DNA of 64,000 bases from Gemmataceae bacterium (GCA_022616435.1 JAKEET010000011.1:1-64000), one strand, 5' to 3'. Counted from the stretch's first letter, positions 1 through 8,619 are shown. Notes: a model not told the origin generated them from the sequence alone. Numbers and translations are program-made.

Positions 1-18
1 CAAGCGGCGGAATCGAAC

Positions 19-1380
19 ATGCGTTTCGCACTTCTCGGAGATCATCCCGACGGCCTGGGGGCGGCCCGTGCGCTGGCGGCGTCGGGCCGGCATGCCGTCG
101 CGACCTATTCCGGGCCGGCCGCCGGGCTCAGCGTCCTCGAACGCGACGGCCTGCAGCCCGAGCGCGTCGGCGATCTGGAAGAGGTGCTCGCCGACCCGCT
201 GATCGAAGCGGTGATCGTGGCCGGCGGCGCGGCGCAGCGGCCCGGACAGCTGCAGCGCGCCTTGCAATCGGAACGGCACGTCCTGTGCGTCCACCCCGTC
301 GATCCGTCGGCCGACATCGCCTACGAGGCCGACCTGCTGCGCAACGATTGCCAGCGCGTGCTGCTGCCCCTCGTCCCCGAAGCGCTTCATCCCGGCGTCC
401 AGCGCCTGGCCGACATCCGGCACGGGCTGCGCGGGCTGGCGGCGGAGTTGTCGATGCCGCGCGGTCATTCGTGCTTGCTGGAATGGCAGCGCTGGTCGAG
501 CGCGGAATGTTTGCTGGATGCGGAACAACCGGAACTGCAGCCGGGCGTGCCGGGTTGGGATGTCCTCCGGCTGATCGGGGGCGAAATCGCCGAGGTCTTC
601 GCCCTCGCCGACGCCGACTATCTGGACCCCGACGAGCCGCTGATCCTGTCCGGCCGTTTCGTGCACGGCGGTTTGTGGAAAACCACGCTGCTGCCGCACC
701 AGTGTCAGCCTTACTGGCGTCTATCGCTGGTCGGGGCCGGCGGGGGGGCCGAGCTGGTCTTTCCGCAAGGCTTTCCCGGACCGGCCCGGCTGACGTACGT
801 TGACGAAACCGGCCAGGAACGGACCGAAGAATGGCCGGCCTTGCATCCGTGGGCGGCCGTGGTGGACGTGTTCGACGCCGCCGTGGATGACTGGCGTGGC
901 CGCCGCCGGCTGCTCGTCCCCGGCGCCACGGGGACAGCGTGCCTGACGTCGCAATCCAGCCGGCTCGGTTGGCTGGACGCCATCCGTGCCCTGGAGCTCG
1001 ACGACGCGGCGCGGCGCAGCGTCGAGCGGCGGCGGGCCTACAACCTCGATTTTCAGGAAGCGACCGAAGAGGCCAGCTTCAAAGGGACCATGACGCTGGT
1101 CGGCTGCGGCCTGCTGTGGCTCAGCCTGCTGCTCTTGATCCTATCGATGTGGATCTCGTGGCTCGGCTGGTTCATCCTGCCGGCGTTCGGCGTCTTTCTC
1201 GTGCTGCAAGTGTTCCGGTGGGTCGTGCCCAAGGACGGGGGGCAGGAGTCATCAGGAGGCAGGAGTCAGGAATCAGGAGGCGGGAGCCAGGAAGCGGGGG
1301 TCGCGAGTCCGCAGTCAGCGGCGAAGGATCAGATCACCGAGGTCGGGATTCAGAAACTGGACGACTCGCCTGATTCCTGA
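19..1380 (+). CDS. Gfo/Idh/MocA-like oxidoreductase with C-terminal membrane segments
   Basis: A 453-residue protein whose first ~130 residues look like a degenerate Rossmann domain of the Gfo/Idh/MocA family (start MRFALLGDHPDGLGAARALA, then alternating strands with DPLIEAVIVAGG). The usual GxGxxG is altered (GDHPDG), so NAD(P) binding is uncertain. Residues ~355-400 form two hydrophobic helices (LVGCGLLWLSLLLLILSMW and following), so it is probably membrane-anchored, which is unusual for this family. The last ~45 residues are Gly/Ser/Gln/Glu-rich and are encoded by a repetitive AGGAGTCAGGAAT-type element that forms an inverted repeat with DNA spanning the stop codon. Start taken at the first ATG; the window begins just upstream, so an earlier start is possible. 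Substrate unknown. Confidence 0.7.
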   Translation: MRFALLGDHPDGLGAARALAASGRHAVATYSGPAAGLSVLERDGLQPERVGDLEEVLADPLIEAVIVAGGAAQRPGQLQRALQSERHVLCVHPVDPSADIAYEADLLRNDCQRVLLPLVPEALHPGVQRLADIRHGLRGLAAELSMPRGHSCLLEWQRWSSAECLLDAEQPELQPGVPGWDVLRLIGGEIAEVFALADADYLDPDEPLILSGRFVHGGLWKTTLLPHQCQPYWRLSLVGAGGGAELVFPQGFPGPARLTYVDETGQERTEEWPALHPWAAVVDVFDAAVDDWRGRRRLLVPGATGTACLTSQSSRLGWLDAIRALELDDAARRSVERRRAYNLDFQEATEEASFKGTMTLVGCGLLWLSLLLLILSMWISWLGWFILPAFGVFLVLQVFRWVVPKDGGQESSGGRSQESGGGSQEAGVASPQSAAKDQITEVGIQKLDDSPDS

Positions 1381-1385
1381 CTCCT
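1261..1385. repeat. Inverted repeat spanning the 3' end of the first gene
   Basis: AGGAGTCAGGAATCAGG at 1261-1277 is the exact reverse complement of the 17 bases at 1369-1385. The right arm contains the TGA stop (1378-1380) of the upstream gene and reaches to within three bases of the stop of the convergent DUF4058 gene. Degenerate copies of the left arm lie at about 1243-1260 and 1279-1295. Confidence 0.75.
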
Positions 1386-1387
1386 GA

Positions 1388-2074
1388 CTACTGCCGCAGC
1401 TTCTGCTCGTGGAGTCTCGCGGAGAGCCATTTCTTCTGGGTGTCGTTGAGCCTGGTGAGGGGATCGCGAGCGTAGTCGATTTGCTTGGCAAAGTCGCCCT
1501 GATCGTAGCTGCGGGCGACGGCGGCTTGCAGGTCGAGGACGGTGTCGCGGTCGTCGGAGGCCAGCGGCAGGCGGAAGCGCGGCAGACGCTTGTCCACCGT
1601 GGCGGTGTAGATTTCGTACCGTTCCGGTTGGACGGACCGGGTGACCGCCACGGCGTAGTCCCAGTCCGGCAGTCCCTCGCGCGAGAAGTCCTGCACCGGC
1701 GAGCCCTGCAAGACCAGGTCAATCTCCACCAGGCTGGCGTTTTGCTGGCGAAACTCCTGGCGTTTGTCCAGGTAGGCCCTTCGCCCCGACGCGGTCCCCT
1801 TGTTGGCGGGGCTGACCACGTCGACGACGGTGATGAGCCGGCCGTCCGCGCGCTGGCGGACCTCCAGGTACGGCTCGCGATGGTCTTCGCGAACCACCGA
1901 GGTGAACAGGGCCTGCTCGACGACGTATTTCCGCTCCGCCAGCCGGGCTCGATAGCGATCCATGAGTCCTGGCAGCAGCAGTTGATAAAGGCTGTGGACC
2001 AAGTGGGTGTGGAACAAGGGCCACAGCTTGTCATCTTCGAGATAGGGGTCCATTCCAGGCATGGGACTCGGCAT
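1388..2074 (-). CDS. DUF4058 family protein
   Basis: A 228-residue protein that starts MPSPMPGMDPYLEDD, the characteristic N-terminus of DUF4058 proteins (MPSPFPGMDPYLE in most members), which also fixes the start at 2074 rather than at an ATG 54 bases upstream. Further family features: LWPLFHTHLVHSLYQLLLPGL, a central VVDVVSPANKG segment resembling the nuclease-like core strand (VIEILSPANK in relatives), and LVEIDLVLQG. Function is not established; the family is abundant in planctomycetes and cyanobacteria and has been likened to restriction-endonuclease-like folds. It is convergent with the upstream gene, 7 bases apart, with a shared inverted repeat at the junction. Confidence 0.85.
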   Translation of the reverse strand: MPSPMPGMDPYLEDDKLWPLFHTHLVHSLYQLLLPGLMDRYRARLAERKYVVEQALFTSVVREDHREPYLEVRQRADGRLITVVDVVSPANKGTASGRRAYLDKRQEFRQQNASLVEIDLVLQGSPVQDFSREGLPDWDYAVAVTRSVQPERYEIYTATVDKRLPRFRLPLASDDRDTVLDLQAAVARSYDQGDFAKQIDYARDPLTRLNDTQKKWLSARLHEQKLRQ

Positions 2075-2372
2075 CGCGCGGGTACTCCAAAGGTTGTCCT
2101 CCCAAGGTGCGCTCCGGGACAAGCGCACCCTATGTTATACCCCGGCGGCGGGGGCAACTTCAAGAATGGACTGTGGACTTTTCCGCGTGGACTTTTCCGC
2201 GCTGGCAAGTTCCGTCCGCTGGCGAAGAGAATGGGAAGCGCGCGGATAAAGGAGATGGCGGCGGGCGCGAGGCCGCAAAACTTGTTTCGCTTGAGGCGCA
2301 CCCACTTGAAATCCGACGTATGATGTAGATAAGGGGGAACCACCTCGACCGCATCCTCAGCGGGGGAGAACC

Positions 2373-2843
2373 ATGAACAGCTCCAAGGGGGATCGGGCAA
2401 CCAGCACACCAGAAATGCCCGAAGTCGCATTCAGCCTCAAAACCGTCCACCGCATGCTGCCTCTCGTCGGGCGCATCGTGAACGACATTCAAGAGGGCCA
2501 TCAGGCGTTGCAACGTCTCGAGCCCGAACAAGCGCGCCTCGACCGCCAAAAAAGGACGCTCGACTGGCCCGCCCGGCAACGCCGCTACCAGCTCCAGGAG
2601 GACGCCCTTCAGCTCGAGCGCGGCCTGTCCGGCGCCCGTGAGGAGCTCAACGGGCTGGGTGTCGTCCTGCTCGACGAAGACCTGGGCCGCGTCGGTTTTC
2701 CCACCATGGTCAACAATCGCCGGGCCTTCTTTTCGTGGCAGCTGGGCGAACACGGCCTGCATTCCTGGCATTTCGCCGAGGAAACCGCCTGCCGGCCCAT
2801 CCCGACGGCATGGCTGAAGGAACTGAGCCTCGCCGGCAACTGA
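2373..2843 (+). CDS. DUF2203 family protein
   Basis: A 156-residue soluble protein. FSLKTVHRMLPLVGRIVNDI near the N-terminus, a long central helix rich in Glu/Arg/Gln (likely coiled coil, residues ~40-90), then LNGLGVVLLDEDLGRVGFPT and the C-terminal FFSWQLGEHGLHSWHFAEET are the recognisable DUF2203 pattern (FPxxxxGRxxxxxW..GE..I..WH). A Shine-Dalgarno-like GGGGGAG sits just before the ATG at 2373. No biochemical role is known. It lies 5' of a riboswitch-like RNA on the same strand, 167 bases downstream of its stop. Confidence 0.85.
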   Translation: MNSSKGDRATSTPEMPEVAFSLKTVHRMLPLVGRIVNDIQEGHQALQRLEPEQARLDRQKRTLDWPARQRRYQLQEDALQLERGLSGAREELNGLGVVLLDEDLGRVGFPTMVNNRRAFFSWQLGEHGLHSWHFAEETACRPIPTAWLKELSLAGN

Positions 2844-2950
2844 TCCGAATGCGGATTTGCCAACGGGCGGCTGGGCGCACGCTGAAATCATTGGGATTTC
2901 GGCGTCGCCCAGCCGCCCGAACTTTTTTGGAAGAAAAGCGCCGGAAAAAT

Positions 2951-2979
2951 TTGCATTGCCGGCAAACGCGTTCTAAGCT
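2951..2979 (+). promoter_or_regulatory. Candidate promoter for the riboswitch transcript
   Basis: TTGCAT (2951-2956), 17 bases, TAAGCT (2974-2979), a sigma70-like spacing ~30 bases upstream of the aptamer. Sequence resemblance only; read-through from the DUF2203 gene is the alternative. Confidence 0.3.
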
Positions 2980-3010
2980 TCACGTGTCCGCGGCAGTTTT
3001 TGTGCCGCGA

Positions 3011-3114
3011 CATCCTCGACAATGGCAAACCCGTCGCGAGGCGGGGACGCAAAGCTATGGGCTCTTAACCGTCCGAGGGGGGACGGATAAGGCTGCCAGG
3101 CTACCGAAGGGATG
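3011..3114 (+). ncRNA. Cyclic-di-GMP-I (GEMM-I) riboswitch aptamer, orphan
   Basis: The conserved core is present in order: GGCAAACC (3024-3031), a hairpin CCCGTC-GCGA-GGCGGG capped by a GNRA tetraloop, then GGGACGCAAAGC (3043-3054), a variable second arm containing a CCGTCC/GGACGG stem (3069-3085), and GCCAGGCTACC (3095-3105). CATCC (3011-3015) pairs with GGATG (3110-3114) as the closing helix. The base before CAAACC is G, the c-di-GMP-type identity, not the A seen in cGAMP-sensing variants. GNRA loop, GACGCAAAGC and the GG-TACC strand together match the class I c-di-GMP riboswitch consensus as I know it. Nothing is encoded downstream on this strand before the convergent LOG gene. Confidence 0.85.
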
Positions 3115-3140
3115 GACGGGACCCGTAAGTATGCTTGGTG

Positions 3141-3174
3141 TCCGGGCTTCCGCGAGGGAGCCCGGATTTTTTTT
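3141..3174 (+). terminator. Intrinsic terminator / riboswitch expression platform
   Basis: TCCGGGCTTCC and GGGAGCCCGGA form an 11-bp stem (one G-U) around a GCGA loop, directly followed by eight T. It lies 27 bases after the aptamer, the usual position of a transcription-control platform, but no gene follows it in the same direction. Confidence 0.9.
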
Positions 3175-3179
3175 GCGCG

Positions 3180-3252
3180 CAGCCACAGATCAAGCACAGA
3201 TCGAACAGAAGCCAAGCCGGCATTGGCTCGGAATCTGTGTTCGATCTGTGGC
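3180..3252. repeat. Imperfect inverted repeat with CACAGATC motifs
   Basis: AGCCACAGATC plus a second ACAGATCGAACAGA on the left is mirrored by ATCTGTGTTCGATCTGTGGCT on the right, around ~20 bases. It sits between the riboswitch terminator and the stop of the convergent LOG gene and could act as a bidirectional terminator. CACAGATC-type repeats recur in many bacterial intergenic regions. Confidence 0.6.
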
Positions 3253-4298
3253 TAACCTTCCGCGTTGATCAGGTCGATCAACTGCCGCAGCCGGCCGAGT
3301 TTGTGCCGGTCGAAGCGGAACTTCAGCCGCGGCATGTGGGCCAGATGGGCGTCGCCGTACTCCGTGGGAAGGGCGGCGGTTTCCTCGAAGGTCCCGGATT
3401 TGACGATGTCGCCGAACTCCGCACGGATCTTGGCCAGCGTCTCAGGGTGGAGCGGGCGGTGCAGGCGCATGATCAACTCGCCGCGCACGTAGCGCATGCT
3501 GTGGTAGACCCGGTAGAAGCCCAGCACTTCCGCGATCGCCTCGTCCACCGACGTGGTCACCTTGAACAGGCTCAAGTCCCAGGGCGAGATCAAGCCGCGC
3601 GCCAGCAGCACGTCCTTGCAGAATCGCAAGAAGTGCTGCCAGTAGTCGTTGCCCGGCGTGTCGATCATGATCACCGGGAAAATATGGCTCTTGCCGGTCT
3701 GGATGAGGGTCAACGCTTCGAAGGCCTCGTCCAGGGTGCCGAAGCCGCCCGGGAACAGCACGACCGCGTCGGATTCCTTGACGAACAGCAACTTGCGGGT
3801 GAAGAAGTACTTCAGGTGCATCAACTTCGTCGAATCGTCCTTGATCACCGGGTTGGCTTGCTGTTCGAACGGCAGCAGGATGTTGATGCCGATGCTGTGG
3901 TCGGCGCCGGCGCCGACGTGGCCGGCCTCCATGATCCCCGCCGCCGCCCCGGTGATCACCATCCAGTTGTGTTCCGCCATGCGCCGGCCAAACTCGATCG
4001 CCTGCACGCACGACGGGTCGGTCAGCGGCAATCGGGCCGAGCCGAACACCGTCACCTTGCGGCGTTCGCGGAACATGCTGAACACCTTGAAGCAGTAGCG
4101 CAACTCGCGCACGGCGGTGCTCAGCAACTTCACGTCGCCGCGGCTGGCGTGGTCGCGCTGCAGCTTGTCGGCGGTTTCCCGGATCTGCTGGACGTACAGC
4201 TCGATGCCGTCGAGCCTGGGTTCGTCGTCCTGGCGTGTTTCCAGGTCGTTGACGTCTTCGAATGAATGGTTGGGGCGCACTTCCATGACACGTTCCAC
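3252..4298 (-). CDS. LOG family (TIGR00730-like) Rossmann-fold protein
   Basis: 348 residues. The central part shows the LOG / 'lysine decarboxylase-like' nucleotide 5'-monophosphate phosphoribohydrolase pattern: VTVFGSARLP, GRRMAEHNWMVITGAAAGIMEAGHVGA and the signature FPGGFGTLDEAFEALTLIQTG (PGGxGTxxE, the catalytic motif). In characterised members this activity releases cytokinin-type or other nucleobases from nucleotides; the substrate here is unknown. The ~75-residue N-terminal and long C-terminal extensions are as in the larger bacterial LOG subgroup (PpnN-like length is greater, plain LOG ~190). An alternative start is the second Met four codons in (4286). Confidence 0.85.
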   Translation of the reverse strand: MERVMEVRPNHSFEDVNDLETRQDDEPRLDGIELYVQQIRETADKLQRDHASRGDVKLLSTAVRELRYCFKVFSMFRERRKVTVFGSARLPLTDPSCVQAIEFGRRMAEHNWMVITGAAAGIMEAGHVGAGADHSIGINILLPFEQQANPVIKDDSTKLMHLKYFFTRKLLFVKESDAVVLFPGGFGTLDEAFEALTLIQTGKSHIFPVIMIDTPGNDYWQHFLRFCKDVLLARGLISPWDLSLFKVTTSVDEAIAEVLGFYRVYHSMRYVRGELIMRLHRPLHPETLAKIRAEFGDIVKSGTFEETAALPTEYGDAHLAHMPRLKFRFDRHKLGRLRQLIDLINAEG

Positions 4299-4389
4299 GG
4301 TAAACGTTTGTTCAAGCCAACAACACAGCCGATAGTCTATGGATCAGTCCCTGCAGCGGTCGGCACTGTAGCGGCAACATGGGGCGACG

Positions 4390-4947
4390 CTATTCCTGGA
4401 TGCGCTCGTCGGCGAAGCCGGCTTCGGCCGGGCGGTCCGCCGTCGCGCGGTCCGCGCCCAGCAGCTCCGCGCGACGACGCAGATAGCGCGCGTGCGCTTC
4501 TTCGTATTGCGACGCCTTGGTGAACGAGTAGATGCTCATGCCGACGCCGACCGCGATGAACAACACGCCGAACAGGGGAAAGAAGCTCGCCATGCCGCCC
4601 ATGCCGCCGGCGATGTTGGAGGCCATGGCGACCCAGAAGGCGCCGAACACGGCGACGGCGATGCCGCCAAAGAGGCTCATGCCCTTGCTGGGGAGGTGGC
4701 GCACGCCGTGGTTTCCGGGCACCATGTAGCGATCGCGTTCCAACGCCCACTGGCGGTCGAGCTGCGCGATCTCGTTCTGGCGCTTGATCTCTTCCAGATG
4801 TTGCTGCATCGTCTGGTCCGCGCCCGGGCCCGAGGCGGCGTCGGCTTGCGACAACACCCTGGCCTTGGCCGCGGCAAACTCGGCGTCCGTCAATGAGCCA
4901 TTCCGATGAAGCTCGTGCAGCTTGCGAAGCTCGTCCGCGAGGTTCAT
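4390..4947 (-). CDS. SHOCT-like domain membrane protein
   Basis: 185 residues. Start MNLADELRKLHELHRNGSLT with an AAGGAG Shine-Dalgarno site nine bases upstream; residues 5-35 match a SHOCT helix-turn (LxxLxxLxxxGxLTxxEFxxxKxxLL). A charged helix follows, then two hydrophobic segments at about residues 90-112 and 118-140, and a charged C-terminal tail. SHOCT domains are short oligomerisation modules found with many membrane proteins; no specific function can be given. Confidence 0.75.
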   Translation of the reverse strand: MNLADELRKLHELHRNGSLTDAEFAAAKARVLSQADAASGPGADQTMQQHLEEIKRQNEIAQLDRQWALERDRYMVPGNHGVRHLPSKGMSLFGGIAVAVFGAFWVAMASNIAGGMGGMASFFPLFGVLFIAVGVGMSIYSFTKASQYEEAHARYLRRRAELLGADRATADRPAEAGFADERIQE

Positions 4948-5011
4948 GCGCGTGCTCCTTGGGAGCGTTATTTCGCCAGGCGGTGCACGTCCTGCGCGAA
5001 CCGACGGATGC

Positions 5012-5319
5012 TCATGGCAGCGCCCGCCGGAAGTCGTCGATATTGTCCGCGGTGCTGAGAGCGCGATGCAGAGCCAAGAGGGTGTCGGCATCGTCAATGC
5101 GCCGAATGCGCGGCAGCAGCTTCTTGTTGGCGTCATGCTCCAAGGCCGCGTCGTCGAAATCCAACAGCTTCACGACGGGGAACTCGATCCCGGCAGTACA
5201 ACCCAAAGGGTCGACTTGAATTCGCACGGCCGCCATTTCGGGTTATCATCCGCCAGCACCGCCAGGCTGACCACGGTTCGATTATACCGATCGAACAGCC
5301 GATAATTGTAGACGTACAT
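5012..5319 (-). pseudogene. Remnant of an Rpn/YhgA-like (putative transposase/nuclease) gene
   Basis: Reading from an ATG at 5319 gives MYVYNYRLFDRYNRTVVSLA and ..KWRPCEFKSTLW before a premature stop; the other frame resumes as GCTAGIEFPVVKLLDFDD, which directly continues the family pattern (LWGCxxGIEFPVVKLLD). One missing G in the run at ~5205 (TTGGG for TTGGGG) restores the join. After EHDAN the usual downstream sequence is absent and an unrelated-looking tail ends at 5012, so the gene has a frameshift and a large internal deletion. The family is common in planctomycetes and cyanobacteria. Confidence 0.65.
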
Positions 5320-5337
5320 TCGCCGCGGAAAACCCGC

Positions 5338-8300
5338 TCATCGGACAGCCTCGACGGTTCGATTCGGCACGAGCCCTTCCCGCTGCAAGTACTGCACGAT
5401 CGCCCGGACCGTCTCCTCGAGCGGCGGTTCGGGCCAGCATGGAAGGCACGCGTTCCGCGCCCGCCGGTAGCGCTCGCTGTCGTAGCGTTTGTCTTGCATG
5501 TGCTCGATCTTCGTGTGGTTCTTGTTGAAGAATGGCCGCAGCGGGAACAGCGGATCGCCTTCGTGGCAATGGGCGTTCATGTGGCCGACGAATTCCGCGA
5601 GACTCACGTACCGGAACGGATAGCCGAAGTCGCGGGTGATGATCGCGGTCACGTCCGGCAAGCTGTAGTAGGCGTCGGCGGTCAGGTGATAGGCCGCCGC
5701 GTCCGACGCCGGCGCGAGCGCCAGGGCGATCAGGTTGTTCGCCGTCACGTCGGCCGGGAGCAAGCTGACCTGGTTGCGGCACCCGATGCCGATCTGGTGC
5801 CGGATCATGTAGCCCAGCGTGCGGGCCAGGATGTCCGACCGGGAGTAGCGGCCATTGCGCGCCGCGGTGATCAATGAGGGCCGGTAGATCTTCACCGGCA
5901 CGCCGCGCCGGGCGGCCTCGAGGACCAGTTGTTCTGCCACCCACTTGGTCTGGATGTAGCCGAAATCCAAGCCCTGCATGGCGCTGTTGCCGTCCGTCTC
6001 CAGCAAGCGAACCGGCCCCGACCAGCCGAAGATGAACGTTGTCGAAACCAGGTGGAACGTCTTGGGCGCGTCCTCGCAGGCCAGGCGCAGCAGATCGGCG
6101 ACCGCCTGGACGTTGGCCTGCCGCAGCGATTGATAGGGCTTGACGTAATCGACCGTGGCGCCGCAGTGACAGATGCTCGACAGCTCCCTGGCCAGCTGGC
6201 CCCAGACGCCATCGGCGAGGCCCAAGCGCGGCTGCGCCAGATCGCCCAGGATGGGAGTCACGCGCTCGGCAACGGTTTGTTCCAGCGCCGCATCCCAGCA
6301 ACCGGTGCGGCGCAGGGCAGCCTGGACGCGGCCGCGGGCGTGCTCCGGGTCCTGCGAGCGCACCAGCACCGCGATGCGATTCGTGGACAGGCGCAGCAGG
6401 GCTTCCAGAAGAAACGCTCCGAAGAATCCCGTCGCCCCGGTCAACAAGACGGTTCCTGTCGGCGACGGCGCCTCGGAGCGCGGCCGGATGTCCGCGGGCA
6501 GCACCGCGTCCAGCCGCATCTGCGCTTCCTCCTCGCGGCCCAGGGCGCGGAGCCGATCGGTCAAGAGCGTCGGATCGGGCTGCCAGCGGTCGCCCTGACG
6601 GATGGCCTCCTGAATCCAGCGGCGAATCTCGCCCAGCTTGAAGGCCTGCAGGGCGCGCAGGTCGTACAGGTCGGCCGCGCCGTTGTAGCCGCGCGCCTTG
6701 AGCAGCTTCTGGATGTCGAGGCTGAGATTGACGATGGTGAGCGAATCGACGCCGACCTCGGCCAGCGTCAGGTCGGCGGCGCCGGCCAGCTCGACATCGT
6801 CGAGCAGATAGGACAGCACCTGCTCGGACGTGGCGTCGGGGTCATGGCGGCGAACCTGCAGCACGTCCATCTCGCCCGCCTGCCAGCGGCGCTTGCATTC
6901 GCCGCGGGCGATCTTGCCGGACGAGGTCCGCGCCAGGCTGCCGGTCCGCACCAGGGCGATCACCGGCGCCTCCAGAAAGGTTCGCGCGTGAATCTCCCGC
7001 GCCAGCAGGTCGAGATCGGGCAACGGCCCGCGCGGCCTCACTTCAATCAAGACCACGGCCGATTCCGCGCCGGCGTGGTTCGCGCCGGCGTGGTCGGCGC
7101 CGGCGTGATCTGCACCGGCCTCGTCGGCAACGGCAAACGCCACCGTGGACGCGGGCCGGCTGTCCGGACAGAACTGCTCCACCGCGGCTTCGATGTCTTG
7201 CGGATAGAAGTTCTTGCCGCGGACGATGATCGTGTCCTTGAGCCGGCCGCACACGAACACTTCGCCGTCGTGGAGGAATCCCAGGTCGCCGGTCCGCAGG
7301 TAGTCGACGCCGATGGCGTCCCCGCGGGCAGCGTCTCCCGCCAGGCGGGCCGCGAAGGTCGCGTGCGTCAGCTCCGGCTTGCGCCAGTATCCGGCCGTCT
7401 TGCTTGGGCCCGCGACCCAGATCTCGCCGATGGCGTCTTCGCCGAGGTCGCGCCGCGTCTCGGGATCGACGATCCGAACCTCGACGCCGGCCATCGGCCG
7501 GCCCGAGCTGGGCAGGCTCAGATGATGCTGGCTGCCGCGGACGGTCCGATCGATGCGCACCTGATTGCGCTGCAGCAAGCGGCGGTCCAGGTCGAGCGCG
7601 ATGCGGCCTTGCATCGACACCGTCAACGTGTTTTCCGCCAGGCCGTAGGCGGCGACCAGCGCCGACCGCGCCAGGCCGCAGCGCCGGAAGCGCTCGTAAA
7701 AACTCGTCATGGTCCGGCTCCGCACCGGTTCGGAGCCGTTGATCATGCAGCGCATGGAGCGCAGATCGAGGGTGTCGAGCGCGCTGTCGGGAATGCGATC
7801 GGCCCGCAAGCAATAGTCGTAGCCGAAGTTCGGGGCCGGCGTGATGCTGGCGCCGTACGTGGAGATGGCCTGCAGCCACAACAGCGGCTGCCGCAGGAAA
7901 TCGACCGGCGCGAACGCGTAGACGGCGCCGCCGGAGACCGCGGCGAACAACAGCGCGCCGATCAGACCCATATCGTGATAATGAGGGAGCCAGCACACGC
8001 CGATCATGTCGCGATCGATCGTGCCGTGGCAGTTGTGCAGGACGTTGTCATGCGTCACGATCACGCCGCGCGGCTGGTGCGTGGAACCCGAGGTGTATTG
8101 CAGGAACAAGATCGGATGGGGGCACGGGTCAAACTCGCGGATTTCGGTTGGCAGCGAGTCGGTCGCGATCCAGTGCGTGCCGGCCAAAAGCGCTGCCGCC
8201 GACGAGCCGGCCGGATCCTCCGGCTTGGTCCGCGCCGCCACGCGTTCCAGGGTGGCGGCGTTTGTCAGCACGACCGCGGCGCCGGAGTCCCGCTGGATGT

Positions 8301-8619
8301 GGGCGAGCCGCTCGATGCCGCCGACGAAGGCAGCGCTGCCCTCGGGCGCGGGCACCGGCACCGGAATGGCGCCGATGCGGGCGCAAGCGAAGAAGGCGGC
8401 CAGCACTTCCAGCCCCGGCGGATACGCCAGCAGGACCGGCTCGCCGCGGCGCACCTGATTCGTGTCGGACAGCTGGGCGGCCAGGCTGGCACTGCGTTCG
8501 ACAAACCTGCGGCGCGTGTAGGATTCCAGAATTCGACCGTCGCGGCCGAGGAAGTTGTACAGGGTGCGCTCCGGATCCGCGTCGGCGCACCGCTGAAGTT
8601 GGGTGACCAGATCAGCCAT
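5338..8619 (-). CDS. Fatty acyl-AMP ligase / acyl carrier / thioester reductase fusion
   Basis: A 1093-residue three-domain enzyme. (1) Residues ~1-590: acyl-AMP ligase of the FAAL type, with YTSGSTHQPRGV (A3 core, ~172), WLPHYHDMGLIG (typical of FAALs) and RTGDLGFLHDGEVFVCGRLKD / GKNFYPQDIE near its end. (2) ~600-660: acyl carrier domain with GVDSL, the Ser being the phosphopantetheine site (~625). (3) ~725-1090: thioester reductase with NADP motif GATGFFGAFLLEALL and catalytic YIQTKW (~888). Predicted chemistry: activate a fatty acid as acyl-AMP, load the carrier, release it reductively as aldehyde or alcohol. The GADHA-type repeat near 7070-7130 is a short tandem expansion. Start at 8619 is chosen because MADLVTQLQ begins the domain and AAGGA lies 10 bases upstream; an in-frame ATG exists at 8655. 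Divergent from an aldehyde dehydrogenase 195 bases away. Confidence 0.85.
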   Translation of the reverse strand: MADLVTQLQRCADADPERTLYNFLGRDGRILESYTRRRFVERSASLAAQLSDTNQVRRGEPVLLAYPPGLEVLAAFFACARIGAIPVPVPAPEGSAAFVGGIERLAHIQRDSGAAVVLTNAATLERVAARTKPEDPAGSSAAALLAGTHWIATDSLPTEIREFDPCPHPILFLQYTSGSTHQPRGVIVTHDNVLHNCHGTIDRDMIGVCWLPHYHDMGLIGALLFAAVSGGAVYAFAPVDFLRQPLLWLQAISTYGASITPAPNFGYDYCLRADRIPDSALDTLDLRSMRCMINGSEPVRSRTMTSFYERFRRCGLARSALVAAYGLAENTLTVSMQGRIALDLDRRLLQRNQVRIDRTVRGSQHHLSLPSSGRPMAGVEVRIVDPETRRDLGEDAIGEIWVAGPSKTAGYWRKPELTHATFAARLAGDAARGDAIGVDYLRTGDLGFLHDGEVFVCGRLKDTIIVRGKNFYPQDIEAAVEQFCPDSRPASTVAFAVADEAGADHAGADHAGANHAGAESAVVLIEVRPRGPLPDLDLLAREIHARTFLEAPVIALVRTGSLARTSSGKIARGECKRRWQAGEMDVLQVRRHDPDATSEQVLSYLLDDVELAGAADLTLAEVGVDSLTIVNLSLDIQKLLKARGYNGAADLYDLRALQAFKLGEIRRWIQEAIRQGDRWQPDPTLLTDRLRALGREEEAQMRLDAVLPADIRPRSEAPSPTGTVLLTGATGFFGAFLLEALLRLSTNRIAVLVRSQDPEHARGRVQAALRRTGCWDAALEQTVAERVTPILGDLAQPRLGLADGVWGQLARELSSICHCGATVDYVKPYQSLRQANVQAVADLLRLACEDAPKTFHLVSTTFIFGWSGPVRLLETDGNSAMQGLDFGYIQTKWVAEQLVLEAARRGVPVKIYRPSLITAARNGRYSRSDILARTLGYMIRHQIGIGCRNQVSLLPADVTANNLIALALAPASDAAAYHLTADAYYSLPDVTAIITRDFGYPFRYVSLAEFVGHMNAHCHEGDPLFPLRPFFNKNHTKIEHMQDKRYDSERYRRARNACLPCWPEPPLEETVRAIVQYLQREGLVPNRTVEAVR

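Noticed and set aside
2160-2891. Long minus-strand ORF opposite the DUF2203 gene
   Set aside because: No recognisable family, no ribosome-binding site; the DUF2203 gene on the other strand explains the coding potential.
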